Assembly (NCBI RefSeq): GCF_021462285.1
Contig: NZ_CP082787.1
Span: 2,790,001-2,854,000, forward strand
Reading direction: 5' to 3'
DNA length: 64,000 nt
Source: Serratia entomophila
Lineage (GTDB): Bacteria; Pseudomonadota; Gammaproteobacteria; Enterobacterales; Enterobacteriaceae
The notes below the pieces were generated by a model. It was given only the letters and a program-made list of their open reading frames with translations. It was not told where the DNA came from and made no database searches. Position numbers and translations under genes: made by a program. Every line of letters begins with the position of its first letter. Within the stretch, counting starts at the first letter, position 1. Shown here piece after piece: positions 51,847 to 60,502 of the stretch.

Positions 51847-52206
51847 TTACTGGGGCTCACCGTAGGTGATTTCGCCCGAGTTGCAGTCAAGCGTGACGTT
51901 ATAGATTTTGTCCAGCTTGGTGCCTCGTACCGTTAGAGGTACCTGCCAGACCTGATCCTTGCCGCTGATGGCGTCGGGGCTAACCCAGGCTATCGGGGTA
52001 GCGGTGCCGAGCAGCTTTTTGTCCGACTCCCAGCGGGTAATGCGATTTTGCAGAAAATCGCGTTTCACCTGAGCGGCAACCTCCGCCGGCTGCAAACCGG
52101 CGCATAGCGCCACTTTGGCGCTACGCTGTTCCTGCGCCTGCGCCGCTGTCGATAATGCTGCCGTGGCCAACAACGCAATAGCCAAACCCGGTCCCGTTCT
52201 TTTCAT
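51847..52206 (-). CDS. yebF: YebF/Cmi-family secreted protein
   Basis: 119 residues with a Sec signal peptide (MKRTGPGLAIALLATAALSTAAQA). VKRDFLQNRITRWESDKKLLGTATPIAWVSPDAISGKDQVWQVPLTVRG matches E. coli YebF, which reaches the medium through porins; the two cysteines (LCAG, LDCNSG) form the known disulfide. The ATG at 52206 has TGGAGG upstream. Confidence 0.9.
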   Translation of the reverse strand: MKRTGPGLAIALLATAALSTAAQAQEQRSAKVALCAGLQPAEVAAQVKRDFLQNRITRWESDKKLLGTATPIAWVSPDAISGKDQVWQVPLTVRGTKLDKIYNVTLDCNSGEITYGEPQ

Positions 52207-52274
52207 ATGCCCTCCAGTTGTGATTAACCCTATCCATGGGTGCCGGCCCCGGCTCACAAAGGGCTGGCCAACGA

Positions 52275-52583
52275 TCAGCGTTTGACGAAGGTGATGACAA
52301 ACAGCTCATCCAACCCGGGATAGATTTCCTTGATCACCTGCTTCAGCTCACCGAGCGACATATTTTCCTGTTGCGCATGCTGCTCCGTCAGCGCTTCCAG
52401 GCGCACCGGCGTCACCGACAACACCTCGATACAGCAGAAAAACACGCCGTCTTCATTACGGCTGACGCGCAACCGTTCACCCGGTTGGAAGTGCGCTTCA
52501 CTGGCGTCCCGGATGGTAATGGTTTTGAGCCCGGCCAAAATATCGTGCTCAAAACGGCTGAAGAAAGTTATTTCACGGGTCAT
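52275..52583 (-). CDS. yqfB: ASCH-domain N4-acetylcytidine amidohydrolase (YqfB)
   Basis: 102 residues. [22 protein letters not shown] contains the catalytic Lys region of YqfB; AEQENM-like [23 protein letters not shown] follows. E. coli YqfB deacetylates N4-acetylcytidine. The ATG at 52583 has AAGGAT upstream; an extension to 52616 is unlikely. Confidence 0.9.
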   Translation of the reverse strand: MTREITFFSRFEHDILAGLKTITIRDASEAHFQPGERLRVSRNEDGVFFCCIEVLSVTPVRLEALTEQHAQQENMSLGELKQVIKEIYPGLDELFVITFVKR

Positions 52584-52622
52584 TTTAGATCCTTTTTCAT
52601 CACAGCACCGCAACATAAGCCA

Positions 52623-52946
52623 TTATGCTGCCTGCTTTTCTGACGCAGACCCCTCTTTTGAGGTAGCAACGGTTTTTTCCGCTTTCGCTTTGGCCGGTTT
52701 CTTAGCACTTTCAGCCGGCGCCGCGCCGCGCAGGATCTGCGCCAACGCGTCTTTGTTTTCCGCCAGGAAGAAGCTCAGGCCTTCACGCTGCTCGTCGTCA
52801 AGGTTCAGCGGTGACTGCTGCAGCCAGTCGCCGAGGTTATCGGCCAGATCCAGCATCTTGTCGTAGGCGTCGGCTTCTTTCTTGCTTGCGAAAGTCATTT
52901 TTTCCTCACCCCTTCTCACCACCACATATTTTACTTCAACTGCCAT
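52623..52946 (-). CDS. yebG: SOS-induced protein YebG
   Basis: 107 residues, starting MAVEVKYVVVRRGEEKMTFASKKEADAYDKMLDLADNL as in E. coli YebG. The C-terminal third is Lys/Ala-rich (KKPAKAKAEKTVATSKEGS) and longer than in E. coli. Its molecular role is unknown. A consensus LexA box lies 24 bp upstream of the ATG at 52946. Confidence 0.93.
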   Translation of the reverse strand: MAVEVKYVVVRRGEEKMTFASKKEADAYDKMLDLADNLGDWLQQSPLNLDDEQREGLSFFLAENKDALAQILRGAAPAESAKKPAKAKAEKTVATSKEGSASEKQAA

Positions 52947-52969
52947 GTGTGCGTCCTCAAAGCCAAATA

Positions 52970-52985
52970 CTGTATATAAATACAG
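52970..52985. promoter_or_regulatory. LexA (SOS) box for yebG
   Basis: CTGTATATAAATACAG, a full match to CTGT-N8-ACAG with the AT-rich core of strong SOS operators. Confidence 0.93.
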
Positions 52986-53032
52986 TATAAAGTGATTCTT
53001 TGCGGGGAGCAAGCCGGCTCCCCGCTATTGCG

Positions 53033-54415
53033 TTATTTCAACAAGCGGACCTTGCAGCTTTTGCCTTTTATTTTGCCCTGCTGCAGCTGTTGCATCGCCT
53101 TACGGGCGCTGGCCTTGCGGATCGCCACATACGCATGCACCGGGAACATATCGATTTTGCCCACTTCCGCCGCCGTCAGCCCGGCGTCGCCGGTCAAGGC
53201 GCCGAGAATATCGCCGGGGCGAATTTTCGCCTTGCGGCCCCCGTCGATGCACAGCGTGATCATTTCGGCTTCCAGCGGCGTATTGGCCGCACCGCTCAGT
53301 TCAGACACCGCCGCCCAGTTGACCGTCATCTGCAGGTAATCTTCGATGGCGTGCACCCGCGCCATTTCCTGCGGCGTGCACAGGCTGATGGCCAGGCCGC
53401 TCATTCCGGCGCGGCCGGTGCGGCCGATACGGTGAACGTGCACTTCCGGATCAAACGCCAGCTCGTAGTTGACCACCAGCGCCAGATCTTTGATATCCAG
53501 ACCGCGCGCGGCGACGTCTGTCGCCACCAGCACCCGGCAGCTGCGATTGGCGAAGCGCACCAACACCTGATCGCGATCGCGCTGTTCCAGATCGCCATGC
53601 AGCGCCAGCGCGCTGATGCCGCGCGCCTCCAGGGCCTCGAATACGCTCTGGCAGTCGCGCTTGGTGTTGCAGAACACCACGCAGGAAGAAGGTTGGTAGT
53701 GACGGATCGCCGACACCAGCAGCGCCGGGCGCTGATCGCGCGTGGTTTCGTAAAAACGCTGTTCGATGGTCGGCAGATCTTCGTCGCCGTCCACTTCCAC
53801 GTTCAAAGGTTCACGTTGCACCCGCGCGCTGATACGCTCGATGCCGGCCGGGTAAGTGGCGGAAAACAGCAGCGTCTGGCGCTGCTGCGGCGTATAGCCG
53901 ATAACGTCGTCGATATCGTCGGCGAAGCCCATGTCGAGCATGCGGTCGGCTTCGTCCAGCACCAGCACCTTCAGTTCATCCAGCATCAGAGTCTTCTTGC
54001 GCAGGTGTTCCTGAATGCGGCCCGGCGTACCCACCACAATATGCGGCGCATGCACCAGCGAATCGAGCTGCGGCCCCATCGGCTGGCCGCCGCACAGGGT
54101 CAGTATTTTGATATTCTGGGTGAAGCGCGCCAGACGGCGCAGCTCTTTGCTCACCTGATCGGCCAACTCGCGCGTCGGGCACAGGATCAGCGCCTGAGCG
54201 GCCACCTGGGCGACGTTGATTTTATCCAGCAGGCCGATGCCGAACGCCGCCGTTTTACCGCTGCCGGTTTTGGCCTTGGCGCGCACGTCCTGCCCTTGCA
54301 GGATGGCGGGCAGGGCTGCGGCCTGCACCGGTGTCATTGCGGCATACCCCAGTTCGTTGAGGTTGGCCAACTGTTCGGCTGGCAGCGGCAGGGAAGAAAA
54401 AGAAACTGTGCTCAC
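53033..54415 (-). CDS. dbpA: ATP-dependent RNA helicase DbpA
   Basis: DEAD-box helicase of 50S assembly, activated by hairpin 92 of 23S rRNA. 460 residues: Q motif, Walker A AKTGSGKTAAF, DEAD in VLVLDEADRMLDMGF, SAT in LFSATYP, HRIGRTGRAG, and a C-terminal RNA-recognition domain (about 385-460). Confidence 0.96.
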   Translation of the reverse strand: MSTVSFSSLPLPAEQLANLNELGYAAMTPVQAAALPAILQGQDVRAKAKTGSGKTAAFGIGLLDKINVAQVAAQALILCPTRELADQVSKELRRLARFTQNIKILTLCGGQPMGPQLDSLVHAPHIVVGTPGRIQEHLRKKTLMLDELKVLVLDEADRMLDMGFADDIDDVIGYTPQQRQTLLFSATYPAGIERISARVQREPLNVEVDGDEDLPTIEQRFYETTRDQRPALLVSAIRHYQPSSCVVFCNTKRDCQSVFEALEARGISALALHGDLEQRDRDQVLVRFANRSCRVLVATDVAARGLDIKDLALVVNYELAFDPEVHVHRIGRTGRAGMSGLAISLCTPQEMARVHAIEDYLQMTVNWAAVSELSGAANTPLEAEMITLCIDGGRKAKIRPGDILGALTGDAGLTAAEVGKIDMFPVHAYVAIRKASARKAMQQLQQGKIKGKSCKVRLLK

Positions 54416-54520
54416 GGCGATAACTCTTATATGGCGAATGGAATGGCGGCGCGCCCGCGGGCAGGCGCCGAATCAGCGCAGATGATAACAGAGATGGGCT
54501 GGCTTACGGGATTCGGGCAT

Positions 54521-54549
54521 AAAAAAACCCGCCGGCGGCGGGTTTTTTT
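54521..54549. terminator. Terminator between the cold-shock gene and dbpA
   Basis: A7-CCCGCC-GGC-GGCGGG-T7: stem 54528-54533 with 54537-54542. U-runs on both strands; it ends the cold-shock transcript on the minus strand. Confidence 0.9.
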
Positions 54550-54562
54550 GGCAGCGGAGTCG

Positions 54563-54772
54563 TTAAATAGCGACGACGTTGGCTGCGGCCGGGCCACGTT
54601 GGCTGTCCTGGATGGAGAACTCAACCTGCTGGCCTTCCGCCAGAGTTTTGAAACCATCGCTGACGATTGCGGAGAAATGCACGAAAACGTCCTTGGAACC
54701 ATCAGCCGGGGTGATAAAGCCGAAACCTTTGCTTTCGTTAAACCATTTAACGTGACCAGTGATCTTGCTCAT
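54563..54772 (-). CDS. Cold-shock domain protein, CspC/CspE type
   Basis: 69 residues. RNP1 KGFGFI and RNP2 DVFVHF in [35 protein letters not shown]. Residues are mixed between E. coli CspC and CspE, so I do not assign a symbol. An RNA chaperone and antiterminator role is family knowledge. The ATG at 54772 has AAGGAAA upstream; an in-frame extension to 54832 is rejected. Confidence 0.95.
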   Translation of the reverse strand: MSKITGHVKWFNESKGFGFITPADGSKDVFVHFSAIVSDGFKTLAEGQQVEFSIQDSQRGPAAANVVAI

Positions 54773-54970
54773 TTGTCTTTCCTTACTTGATAAATCTGCC
54801 GTTGCGGCACAGAGACGCGAAAACCCTGACATAAGTAGGCCTTTCCTCGCCGCCGCTTATTAACTCACAATCCCCCATAGAGGGCAAATGTTTTTGTTTG
54901 TTATAAAAACAGCAAGTTAGCAAGAAGCATCGGGGAATATAGCGCCATTGGCATCGCTCGGCGGCTGCAC

Positions 54971-54986
54971 GCGCAAACGTTTTCGT
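54971..54986. promoter_or_regulatory. PurR operator upstream of purT
   Basis: GCGCAAACGTTTTCGT, a near-consensus PurR box (ACGCAAACGTTTTCNT), 59 bp before the purT start. PurR with hypoxanthine or guanine would repress purT. Confidence 0.88.
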
Positions 54987-55044
54987 ATATACTGCACTCC
55001 CATTATCAGACCGCATTAATCTTCATCGATCCAGGTACGAGACT

Positions 55045-56223
55045 ATGTTAACGATTGGAACCGCCCTGCGCCCCTCCGCCACCCGCGTTATGCTGCTCGG
55101 CTCGGGCGAGCTGGGTAAAGAAGTCGCCATCGAATGCCAGCGTTTGGGGCTGGAGGTGATTGCCGTCGACCGCTACGCCGATGCCCCCGCCATGCACGTG
55201 GCGCACCGCAGCCACGTCATCAACATGCTGGACGGCGAAGCGCTGAAAGCCGTCATTGAACAGGAACGCCCTGATTACATCGTGCCGGAAATCGAAGCTA
55301 TCGCCACCGGCATGCTGGTCGAGCTGGAGCAACAGGGCCACCGCGTGGTGCCCTGCGCCGAAGCCACCCGCCTGACCATGAACCGTGAAGGCATCCGTCG
55401 CCTGGCGGCGGAAACCCTGAACCTGCCCACCTCCAGCTACCGTTTCGCCGACGGCGAAGCCGCCTTCCATCAGGCGATAGAGCAAATAGGTTACCCGTGC
55501 ATCGTCAAGCCGGTAATGAGTTCTTCGGGCAAGGGGCAAAGCCTGATCCGCAGCCCTGAACAGCTGAAAGCCGCCTGGGATTACGCCCAACAGGGCGGCC
55601 GCGCCGGCGGCGGCCGGGTGATCGTCGAAGGTCTGGTGAAATTTGATTTTGAAATTACCCTGCTGACCATCAGCGCCGTAGACGGCGTGCACTTCTGCGC
55701 CCCTATCGGCCACCGGCAGGAGGATGGCGACTACCGTGAATCCTGGCAGCCGCAGCAGATGTCCGAACTGGCGCTGAACCGCGCGCAGAGCATTGCGGAA
55801 CAGGTGGTGAAGGCCCTGGGGGGCTATGGTCTGTTCGGTGTTGAGCTGTTTGTCTGCGGCGACGAAGTTATCTTCAGCGAAGTGTCACCACGCCCGCACG
55901 ACACCGGCATGGTCACGCTAATCTCACAGGATCTGTCTGAATTTGCTCTGCACGTGCGCGCCTTCCTGGGCCTGCCGGTCGGGGCAATCCGCCAGTCAGG
56001 CCCTTCCGCTTCGGCGGTGATCCTGCCGCAGCTGACCAGCGGCGATCTGCGCTTTAGCGGCCTCGACCGCGCCCTGAGCGGGCACAATCAGTTGCGCTTA
56101 TTCGGCAAGCCGGAAATTAACGGCCAGCGTCGCATGGGCGTCGCCCTGGCGACGGCGGAAACCGTGGAACATGCAGTGGAGCTGGCCAAGCAGGCCGCAG
56201 CGGCAGTGGTTATCACAGGGTAA
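55045..56223 (+). CDS. purT: Formate-dependent GAR transformylase PurT
   Basis: ATP-grasp enzyme making formyl-GAR from formate in purine synthesis. 392 residues, as in E. coli; [31 protein letters not shown], the ATP-grasp lysines in [19 protein letters not shown], and [25 protein letters not shown]. Confidence 0.97.
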   Translation: MLTIGTALRPSATRVMLLGSGELGKEVAIECQRLGLEVIAVDRYADAPAMHVAHRSHVINMLDGEALKAVIEQERPDYIVPEIEAIATGMLVELEQQGHRVVPCAEATRLTMNREGIRRLAAETLNLPTSSYRFADGEAAFHQAIEQIGYPCIVKPVMSSSGKGQSLIRSPEQLKAAWDYAQQGGRAGGGRVIVEGLVKFDFEITLLTISAVDGVHFCAPIGHRQEDGDYRESWQPQQMSELALNRAQSIAEQVVKALGGYGLFGVELFVCGDEVIFSEVSPRPHDTGMVTLISQDLSEFALHVRAFLGLPVGAIRQSGPSASAVILPQLTSGDLRFSGLDRALSGHNQLRLFGKPEINGQRRMGVALATAETVEHAVELAKQAAAAVVITG

Positions 56224-56230
56224 CCCAAGC

Positions 56231-56250
56231 GGGGCCGGGATCCCGGCCCC
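56231..56250. repeat. 20-bp perfect palindrome between purT and yoaH
   Basis: GGGGCCGGGATCCCGGCCCC, a perfect palindrome without spacer, 7 nt after the purT stop. As RNA it gives an 8-bp G/C stem with a GATC loop. No U-run, but the position between convergent genes suggests transcript-end function. Confidence 0.6.
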
Positions 56251-56258
56251 CGACAACA

Positions 56259-56504
56259 TCAGTAGTTTTCGTCTTCTTCTTCGTCGTAATCGCTGTCCTC
56301 AGCCTGCTCTTCCGGCTGCTCTTCGTCTTCTTCTTCGTCATCGAACAGCACCGTGACCCGATCGCCCTGGTGTTTTTCGCGGATTTCCTGCGCGACGCGG
56401 GCGATGGCCTCACCGCTGCTCATGCCCTGTTCCATCAATTGATGGATGCGTTCCACCGCTTCCTGTTGTTCTGAGTGGCTCAGTGATGGCATACCTGCAA
56501 GCAT
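56259..56504 (-). CDS. yoaH: YoaH with an extended acidic tail
   Basis: 81 residues: [45 protein letters not shown] matches E. coli YoaH (59 residues), but the C-terminus continues in a run of Asp/Glu ([27 protein letters not shown]) encoded by a GAA/GAC-rich tract, 56262-56345. Function unknown. Start at 56504 from family alignment and CTGGAG upstream; an extension to 56561 is rejected. Confidence 0.9.
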   Translation of the reverse strand: MLAGMPSLSHSEQQEAVERIHQLMEQGMSSGEAIARVAQEIREKHQGDRVTVLFDDEEEDEEQPEEQAEDSDYDEEEDENY

Positions 56505-56570
56505 GTGTTTATCTCCAGCAAAATGGAGGGCGAGTATACGCCTTAACAGGGCAGATCCCAACGCTTGTGA

Positions 56571-57572
56571 TCAGGCCGTCTGCGAGCAAGCGCCGCCGCC
56601 GCGCCATTGTTTCAGACGATGCTGCCATAGCAACACATGCCAGCCCTGTTTGAGGCCGCGCGCGTTGGCGGCCATCGCCTTGTCGATGCCGCGTTGGCAA
56701 AACTCTTCGGTGATCTGGCGCTGCGCCGCCAGCTCTGGCTCACGGCGAATGCTGTGGCAAATACCCAGCGCCTCGCGGGCAATCTGCCAATGAAATGCCG
56801 GGCGAATGGCGATTTTATTCGCGTAGCGTCGGTTGAGCTGTTGGAGCATGTCGACAATCTTCATATAGTGCCGCTGATACTGCACATTGGCCTTGCCGGT
56901 TCGCCGGCGATTGCTGATCGACTGATCGTGTACCCGCTGGCGATACAAAGGTTTACTCAGGTACTTGACCCGCTGCGCGTTATACATCACTTCCGTCGTC
57001 CAGGGAATATCTTGGTGATGCAGGCCGGGCTCGAAATACAACCGGTGCTGCCGGATAAAATCAAGCCGATATACCGCTAACCACACGACGTGAATAAACT
57101 TGCGTGATTTCAACGCACGCTCAAACCACTGTACGCCGCTGATCACTTCTGTGCTGCTCAGCCGTTGCAGAGGAAAAATTGTCTGCAATTCATCCCGGCT
57201 GGCGAAATAGCGTTCGCCGTTGCATTGCATAACGTCCAATTGGTGCCGTTCTGCCAATTCGATCAGCGTGGAATACATATCCGGCGCCAGCAAATCATCG
57301 GCATCAGGAAACGCCACATATTTCCCTTTGGCCATAGCCAGCCCGGCATTACGCGCGTTGGATACGCCGGAATTAGCCTGATCGATCACCTTGATGTGCG
57401 GATATTCCGCCGCATAACGGTGGGCAATATCACCGGAACCGTCGGTCGAACCGTCGTTAACGATGATCACTTCCAGCCGCCGCTCGCGCTGCGCCAGCAG
57501 CGATGCGAGGAAAGGCTCGAACAGTTCTCCCGCATTATGCAGCGGAACGATGACGCTTAATATTAACGACAT
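56571..57572 (-). CDS. Family 2 glycosyltransferase
   Basis: 333 residues, GT-A fold. LSVIVPLHNAGELFEPFLASLLAQ, VIIVNDGSTDGSGDIAHRYA, NSGVSNARNAGLAMAKGKYVAFPDADDLLAPDMY (DxD motif). No membrane helices, so probably a cytoplasmic surface-polysaccharide or LPS-core transferase; the sugar is unknown. It stands alone between yoaH and pabB, where E. coli has none, without a polysaccharide cluster around it. Confidence 0.85.
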   Translation of the reverse strand: MSLILSVIVPLHNAGELFEPFLASLLAQRERRLEVIIVNDGSTDGSGDIAHRYAAEYPHIKVIDQANSGVSNARNAGLAMAKGKYVAFPDADDLLAPDMYSTLIELAERHQLDVMQCNGERYFASRDELQTIFPLQRLSSTEVISGVQWFERALKSRKFIHVVWLAVYRLDFIRQHRLYFEPGLHHQDIPWTTEVMYNAQRVKYLSKPLYRQRVHDQSISNRRRTGKANVQYQRHYMKIVDMLQQLNRRYANKIAIRPAFHWQIAREALGICHSIRREPELAAQRQITEEFCQRGIDKAMAANARGLKQGWHVLLWQHRLKQWRGGGACSQTA

Positions 57573-58107
57573 AATTAGCTCTTAAATAATGTAACAAAAT
57601 AATTCTTTTATCTTTTAATAATATCAGTGGGCGTTGTGGTTAAACCTGGTGCAGAAATATTGCCCAGCGTTTTCAGCAAGTGCCTCATACGCTTTGCTTA
57701 ACATTGTCTTTTTGTGCCAAAACGCCGTTAAGACAGCCATAAAAAGTTGCATGACGAAATAATTCGTCTACCGGGATCCCACATTGCCAAGTAAAACGGC
57801 ATAGCCGCGCTCATTCTTTTGATAACAAACCGAAACAACTGACAAGGCCAGGTTCCCGGTCACTTTTTATATTTCAGCCATTGACGGCCGCTGTGGCTAA
57901 TTGCGGCTCCGGCAACCGGGAGCATAAATTTTTAACATATTGAATTAATATTAATGGCGCAAAAAATGCTTCACCGCAAAGTTGTTTAACCATTGTTTAT
58001 GTGAAGTGTGCATGGGCTCACATACGACGGGACATGCGCGCCACCGCCGACTATGGCAGAATAACGGCAGACACCGCCGTCTCCGAGAGTCAGGTTTATT
58101 GAAGTCA
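57573..58107. other. Intergenic region between the glycosyltransferase and pabB
   Basis: 535 bp containing both divergent promoters. An open frame continues upstream of pabB to 57982 but lacks family similarity before 58108. No JUMPStart/ops element was found near the glycosyltransferase, and no other motif was recognised. Confidence 0.45.
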
Positions 58108-59481
58108 ATGAGCGTAACCGCACCAAACATAAAGTCTTTGCCTTATACACGCAGCGCCCTGTTGGAACTCTTTGCCCCGCTCTCCCACCAGCCGTGGGCG
58201 ATGCTGCTGCATTCAGGCTTCGCCGAGCATTCGCACAACCGTTTCGACATCCTGGTCGCCGACCCGCGCGTCACGCTGACGACGCGCGGCGCCATCACCG
58301 AAACGCGTCAGGGCGAAAGCGGCGAGAAGTCCACTGCGGATCCTTTCAGCCTGCTGCAGCAGCAATTGGCGGAGCAGGCCTGGCGGCCGGCGTTTAACGC
58401 CGATCTGCCTTTTCAGGGCGGCGCCCTGGGGCTGTTCGGCTATGATTTGGGCCGCAGAATTGAGCAACTGCCGCAGTTGGCGGAAGCAGACATCGCGCTG
58501 CCGGATATGGCGGTGGGCATTTATGACTGGGCATTGATAGCCGATCACCAGTTGCAAAAACTGACGCTGCTCAGCTATCAGGATGTGGAACAGCGCTGGC
58601 AGTGGCTGAGCCGCCAGCAGGCGAAACCGCAGCGGCCGTTCGCCCTGACCGGCGCCTGGCGCGCCAATATGACTCGCCGGCAGTATGGTGAAAAATTTCA
58701 GCGTATCCAGCGCTATCTGCGCAGCGGCGACTGCTATCAAATCAACCTGGCGCAGCGTTTTTCCGCCGATTACGCCGGCGATGAGTGGCAGGCTTTCCGG
58801 CAATTGAGCGCCAGCAACCGCGCGCCCTTCTCCGCGTTTCTCCGCCTGCCTGAAAACAGCGTGCTGAGCGTGTCTCCCGAACGCTTTCTGTGGCTGGAGC
58901 GGCAACAGATCCAAACCCGGCCGATCAAAGGCACGCTGCCGCGCCTGAACGATGCGGCGCAGGATGCCGAGCAGGCGCGCCGGCTGGCCGGTTCGCCGAA
59001 GGACCGCGCCGAGAACCTGATGATCGTGGATCTGCTGCGCAATGATATTGGCCGGGTTGCGCTGCCAGGCAGCGTGCGGGTGCCGGAACTGTTTGCCGTA
59101 GAACCTTTCCCGGCTGTGCACCATCTGGTGAGCACCATTACGGCAACGCTGCCGGACGCCACGCCGGCCACCGCGCTGCTGCGCGCCTGTTTCCCCGGCG
59201 GTTCGATCACCGGCGCCCCCAAAGTGCGGGCGATGGCCATCATCGAAGAGCTGGAGCCGCAGCGCCGCAACGCCTATTGCGGCAGCATCGGCTATCTCAG
59301 CGCCTGTGGCACCATGGACACCAACATCACCATCCGCACCCTGGTCACCGAAAACGGCCGCATCCACTGTTCCGCCGGCGGCGGCATAGTGGCGGACAGC
59401 CAGGAGCAGGCGGAATACCAGGAAACCTTTGACAAGGTCGGCCGCATTCTGCCGCAGCTTGGGGAGTTTAGCCTCTCATGA
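58108..59481 (+). CDS. pabB: Aminodeoxychorismate synthase component I
   Basis: Converts chorismate with ammonia from PabA to 4-amino-4-deoxychorismate for folate. 457 residues (E. coli 453). Active-site [48 protein letters not shown] and [23 protein letters not shown]. The start is either ATG 58108 or TTG 58099; the TTG has the better-spaced AGG (6 nt). The longer frame from 57982 is unsupported. Overlaps nudL by 4 bp. Confidence 0.95.
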   Translation: MSVTAPNIKSLPYTRSALLELFAPLSHQPWAMLLHSGFAEHSHNRFDILVADPRVTLTTRGAITETRQGESGEKSTADPFSLLQQQLAEQAWRPAFNADLPFQGGALGLFGYDLGRRIEQLPQLAEADIALPDMAVGIYDWALIADHQLQKLTLLSYQDVEQRWQWLSRQQAKPQRPFALTGAWRANMTRRQYGEKFQRIQRYLRSGDCYQINLAQRFSADYAGDEWQAFRQLSASNRAPFSAFLRLPENSVLSVSPERFLWLERQQIQTRPIKGTLPRLNDAAQDAEQARRLAGSPKDRAENLMIVDLLRNDIGRVALPGSVRVPELFAVEPFPAVHHLVSTITATLPDATPATALLRACFPGGSITGAPKVRAMAIIEELEPQRRNAYCGSIGYLSACGTMDTNITIRTLVTENGRIHCSAGGGIVADSQEQAEYQETFDKVGRILPQLGEFSLS

Positions 59482-60056
59482 ACCCACCGAACTATCCGGC
59501 TTCGCTGGCCGCGTTTATCAGCCGCTTTCAGCTGCAGCTGCCGCAGGCCGCGCAGATGTCGTTCAATGTGCGGCCAGCGGCGGTATTGATCCCGATAATC
59601 TGCCACCCGGAACCGACGCTGCTGCTAACCCGGCGCGCCGATTCGCTGCGCAAGCATGCGGGCCAGGTGGCGTTTCCCGGCGGCAAAACCGACGCCGAGG
59701 ACGGTTCGCCAATCGTCACCGCGCTGCGCGAAGCGCAGGAAGAAGTGGCCATTCCGCCGCAGGCCGTCAGCGTCATCGGCCAACTGGCGCCGCTCGACAG
59801 CAGCACCGGATTCCAGGTGACGCCGGTAGTCGGCCTGATCCCGCCCGGAGTACAGTTCCACGCCAATGAGGCCGAAGTGGCCGATGTGTTCGAAATGCCG
59901 CTGCACGAAGCCCTGACCCTGTCACGCTATTACCCGCTGGATATTCACCGCGGCGGGCACTCGCACCGCATTTATCTTTCCTGGTATCAGAGCCAATTTA
60001 TTTGGGGCCTGACCGCCGCCATCATTCGCCGGCTGGCGCAGCAAGTCAGCATTTAA
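59478..60056 (+). CDS. nudL: CoA pyrophosphohydrolase NudL
   Basis: Nudix hydrolase of coenzyme A and its derivatives. 192 residues. [28 protein letters not shown], then [38 protein letters not shown]: the UPF0035/NudL signature plus a Nudix box. Coupled to pabB by a 4-bp overlap, in the E. coli order pabB-nudL-sdaA. Confidence 0.94.
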   Translation: MNPPNYPASLAAFISRFQLQLPQAAQMSFNVRPAAVLIPIICHPEPTLLLTRRADSLRKHAGQVAFPGGKTDAEDGSPIVTALREAQEEVAIPPQAVSVIGQLAPLDSSTGFQVTPVVGLIPPGVQFHANEAEVADVFEMPLHEALTLSRYYPLDIHRGGHSHRIYLSWYQSQFIWGLTAAIIRRLAQQVSI

Positions 60057-60065
60057 GCGGTAAAG

Positions 60066-60081
60066 CGTGATGCAAATCACA
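60066..60081. promoter_or_regulatory. Candidate CRP/FNR-like site upstream of sdaA
   Basis: CGTGATGCAAATCACA matches TGTGA-N6-TCACA at nine of ten positions and also resembles a degenerate FNR site. It lies about 140 bp upstream of the likely sdaA promoter, far for classical activation. Confidence 0.45.
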
Positions 60082-60218
60082 ATACTACGCGGTATCCGCA
60101 TGGCAGGCACAGGTAAAGCGATCGTCATCACTTCATTCATTTGCGTTTTCCACTACCTTCTGCCTGATACGCTTTTAAAAAAACTGTAAACCCTCTCTTA
60201 AACCTTACTAAATACCTG

Positions 60219-60430
60219 TAAAATACGGCCGTCCGAGATAAACCACTGTCAAAACAGGGATTAAGCCGGCGGCGTTCAGCAGCGGAGGCTGGCGCGATTA
60301 CCACCAATGGAACTTGGGCAAAGGACGGCCCCGCGCTCGGCCTGAAACCTGCGGTAATCAGTAAAGAAAGTAACACCAAGGATTATTTTATTTCATGCGA
60401 AAAAGGCAACCGAACCCGTACGGTCCTTTT
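60219..60430 (+). promoter_or_regulatory. Candidate structured cis-regulatory leader of sdaA
   Basis: A -10-like TAAAAT (60219-60224) would start RNA near 60231. The RNA then forms a domain closed by GGCCGTCC/GGACGGCC (60227-60234 with 60323-60330, 8 bp). Inner stems are CTGT/ACAG (60246-60249 with 60254-60257), GCCGGC/GCTGGC (60265-60270 with 60288-60293) and CCAA/TTGG (60304-60307 with 60314-60317). A terminator-like hairpin follows: AAAAGG-ACCG with CGGT-CCTTTT (60401-60430). The stretch GGGCAAAGGACGG faintly resembles the 3' part of a glycine riboswitch, but the core is not convincing. No known class assigned. Confidence 0.45.
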
Positions 60431-60502
60431 ACAATATCGCTGTTCCCTGCGTGGTTTTTAACCATGCAGCCATAACAATATGCCTCTTTAAGGAGTTTTA
60501 GC

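Noticed and set aside
53000..54790. A 596-codon open frame antisense to dbpA and the cold-shock gene
   Set aside because: It spans two real genes and a terminator on the other strand, with low-complexity composition and no family similarity.
60225..60330. Assignment of the sdaA leader as a glycine riboswitch
   Set aside because: Only the 3' segment GGGCAAAGGACGG looks similar; the conserved central motifs were not found, so the class is left open.
60137..60379. An 80-codon minus-strand frame in the sdaA leader
   Set aside because: No ribosome site or family; the region is better explained as a structured sdaA leader.
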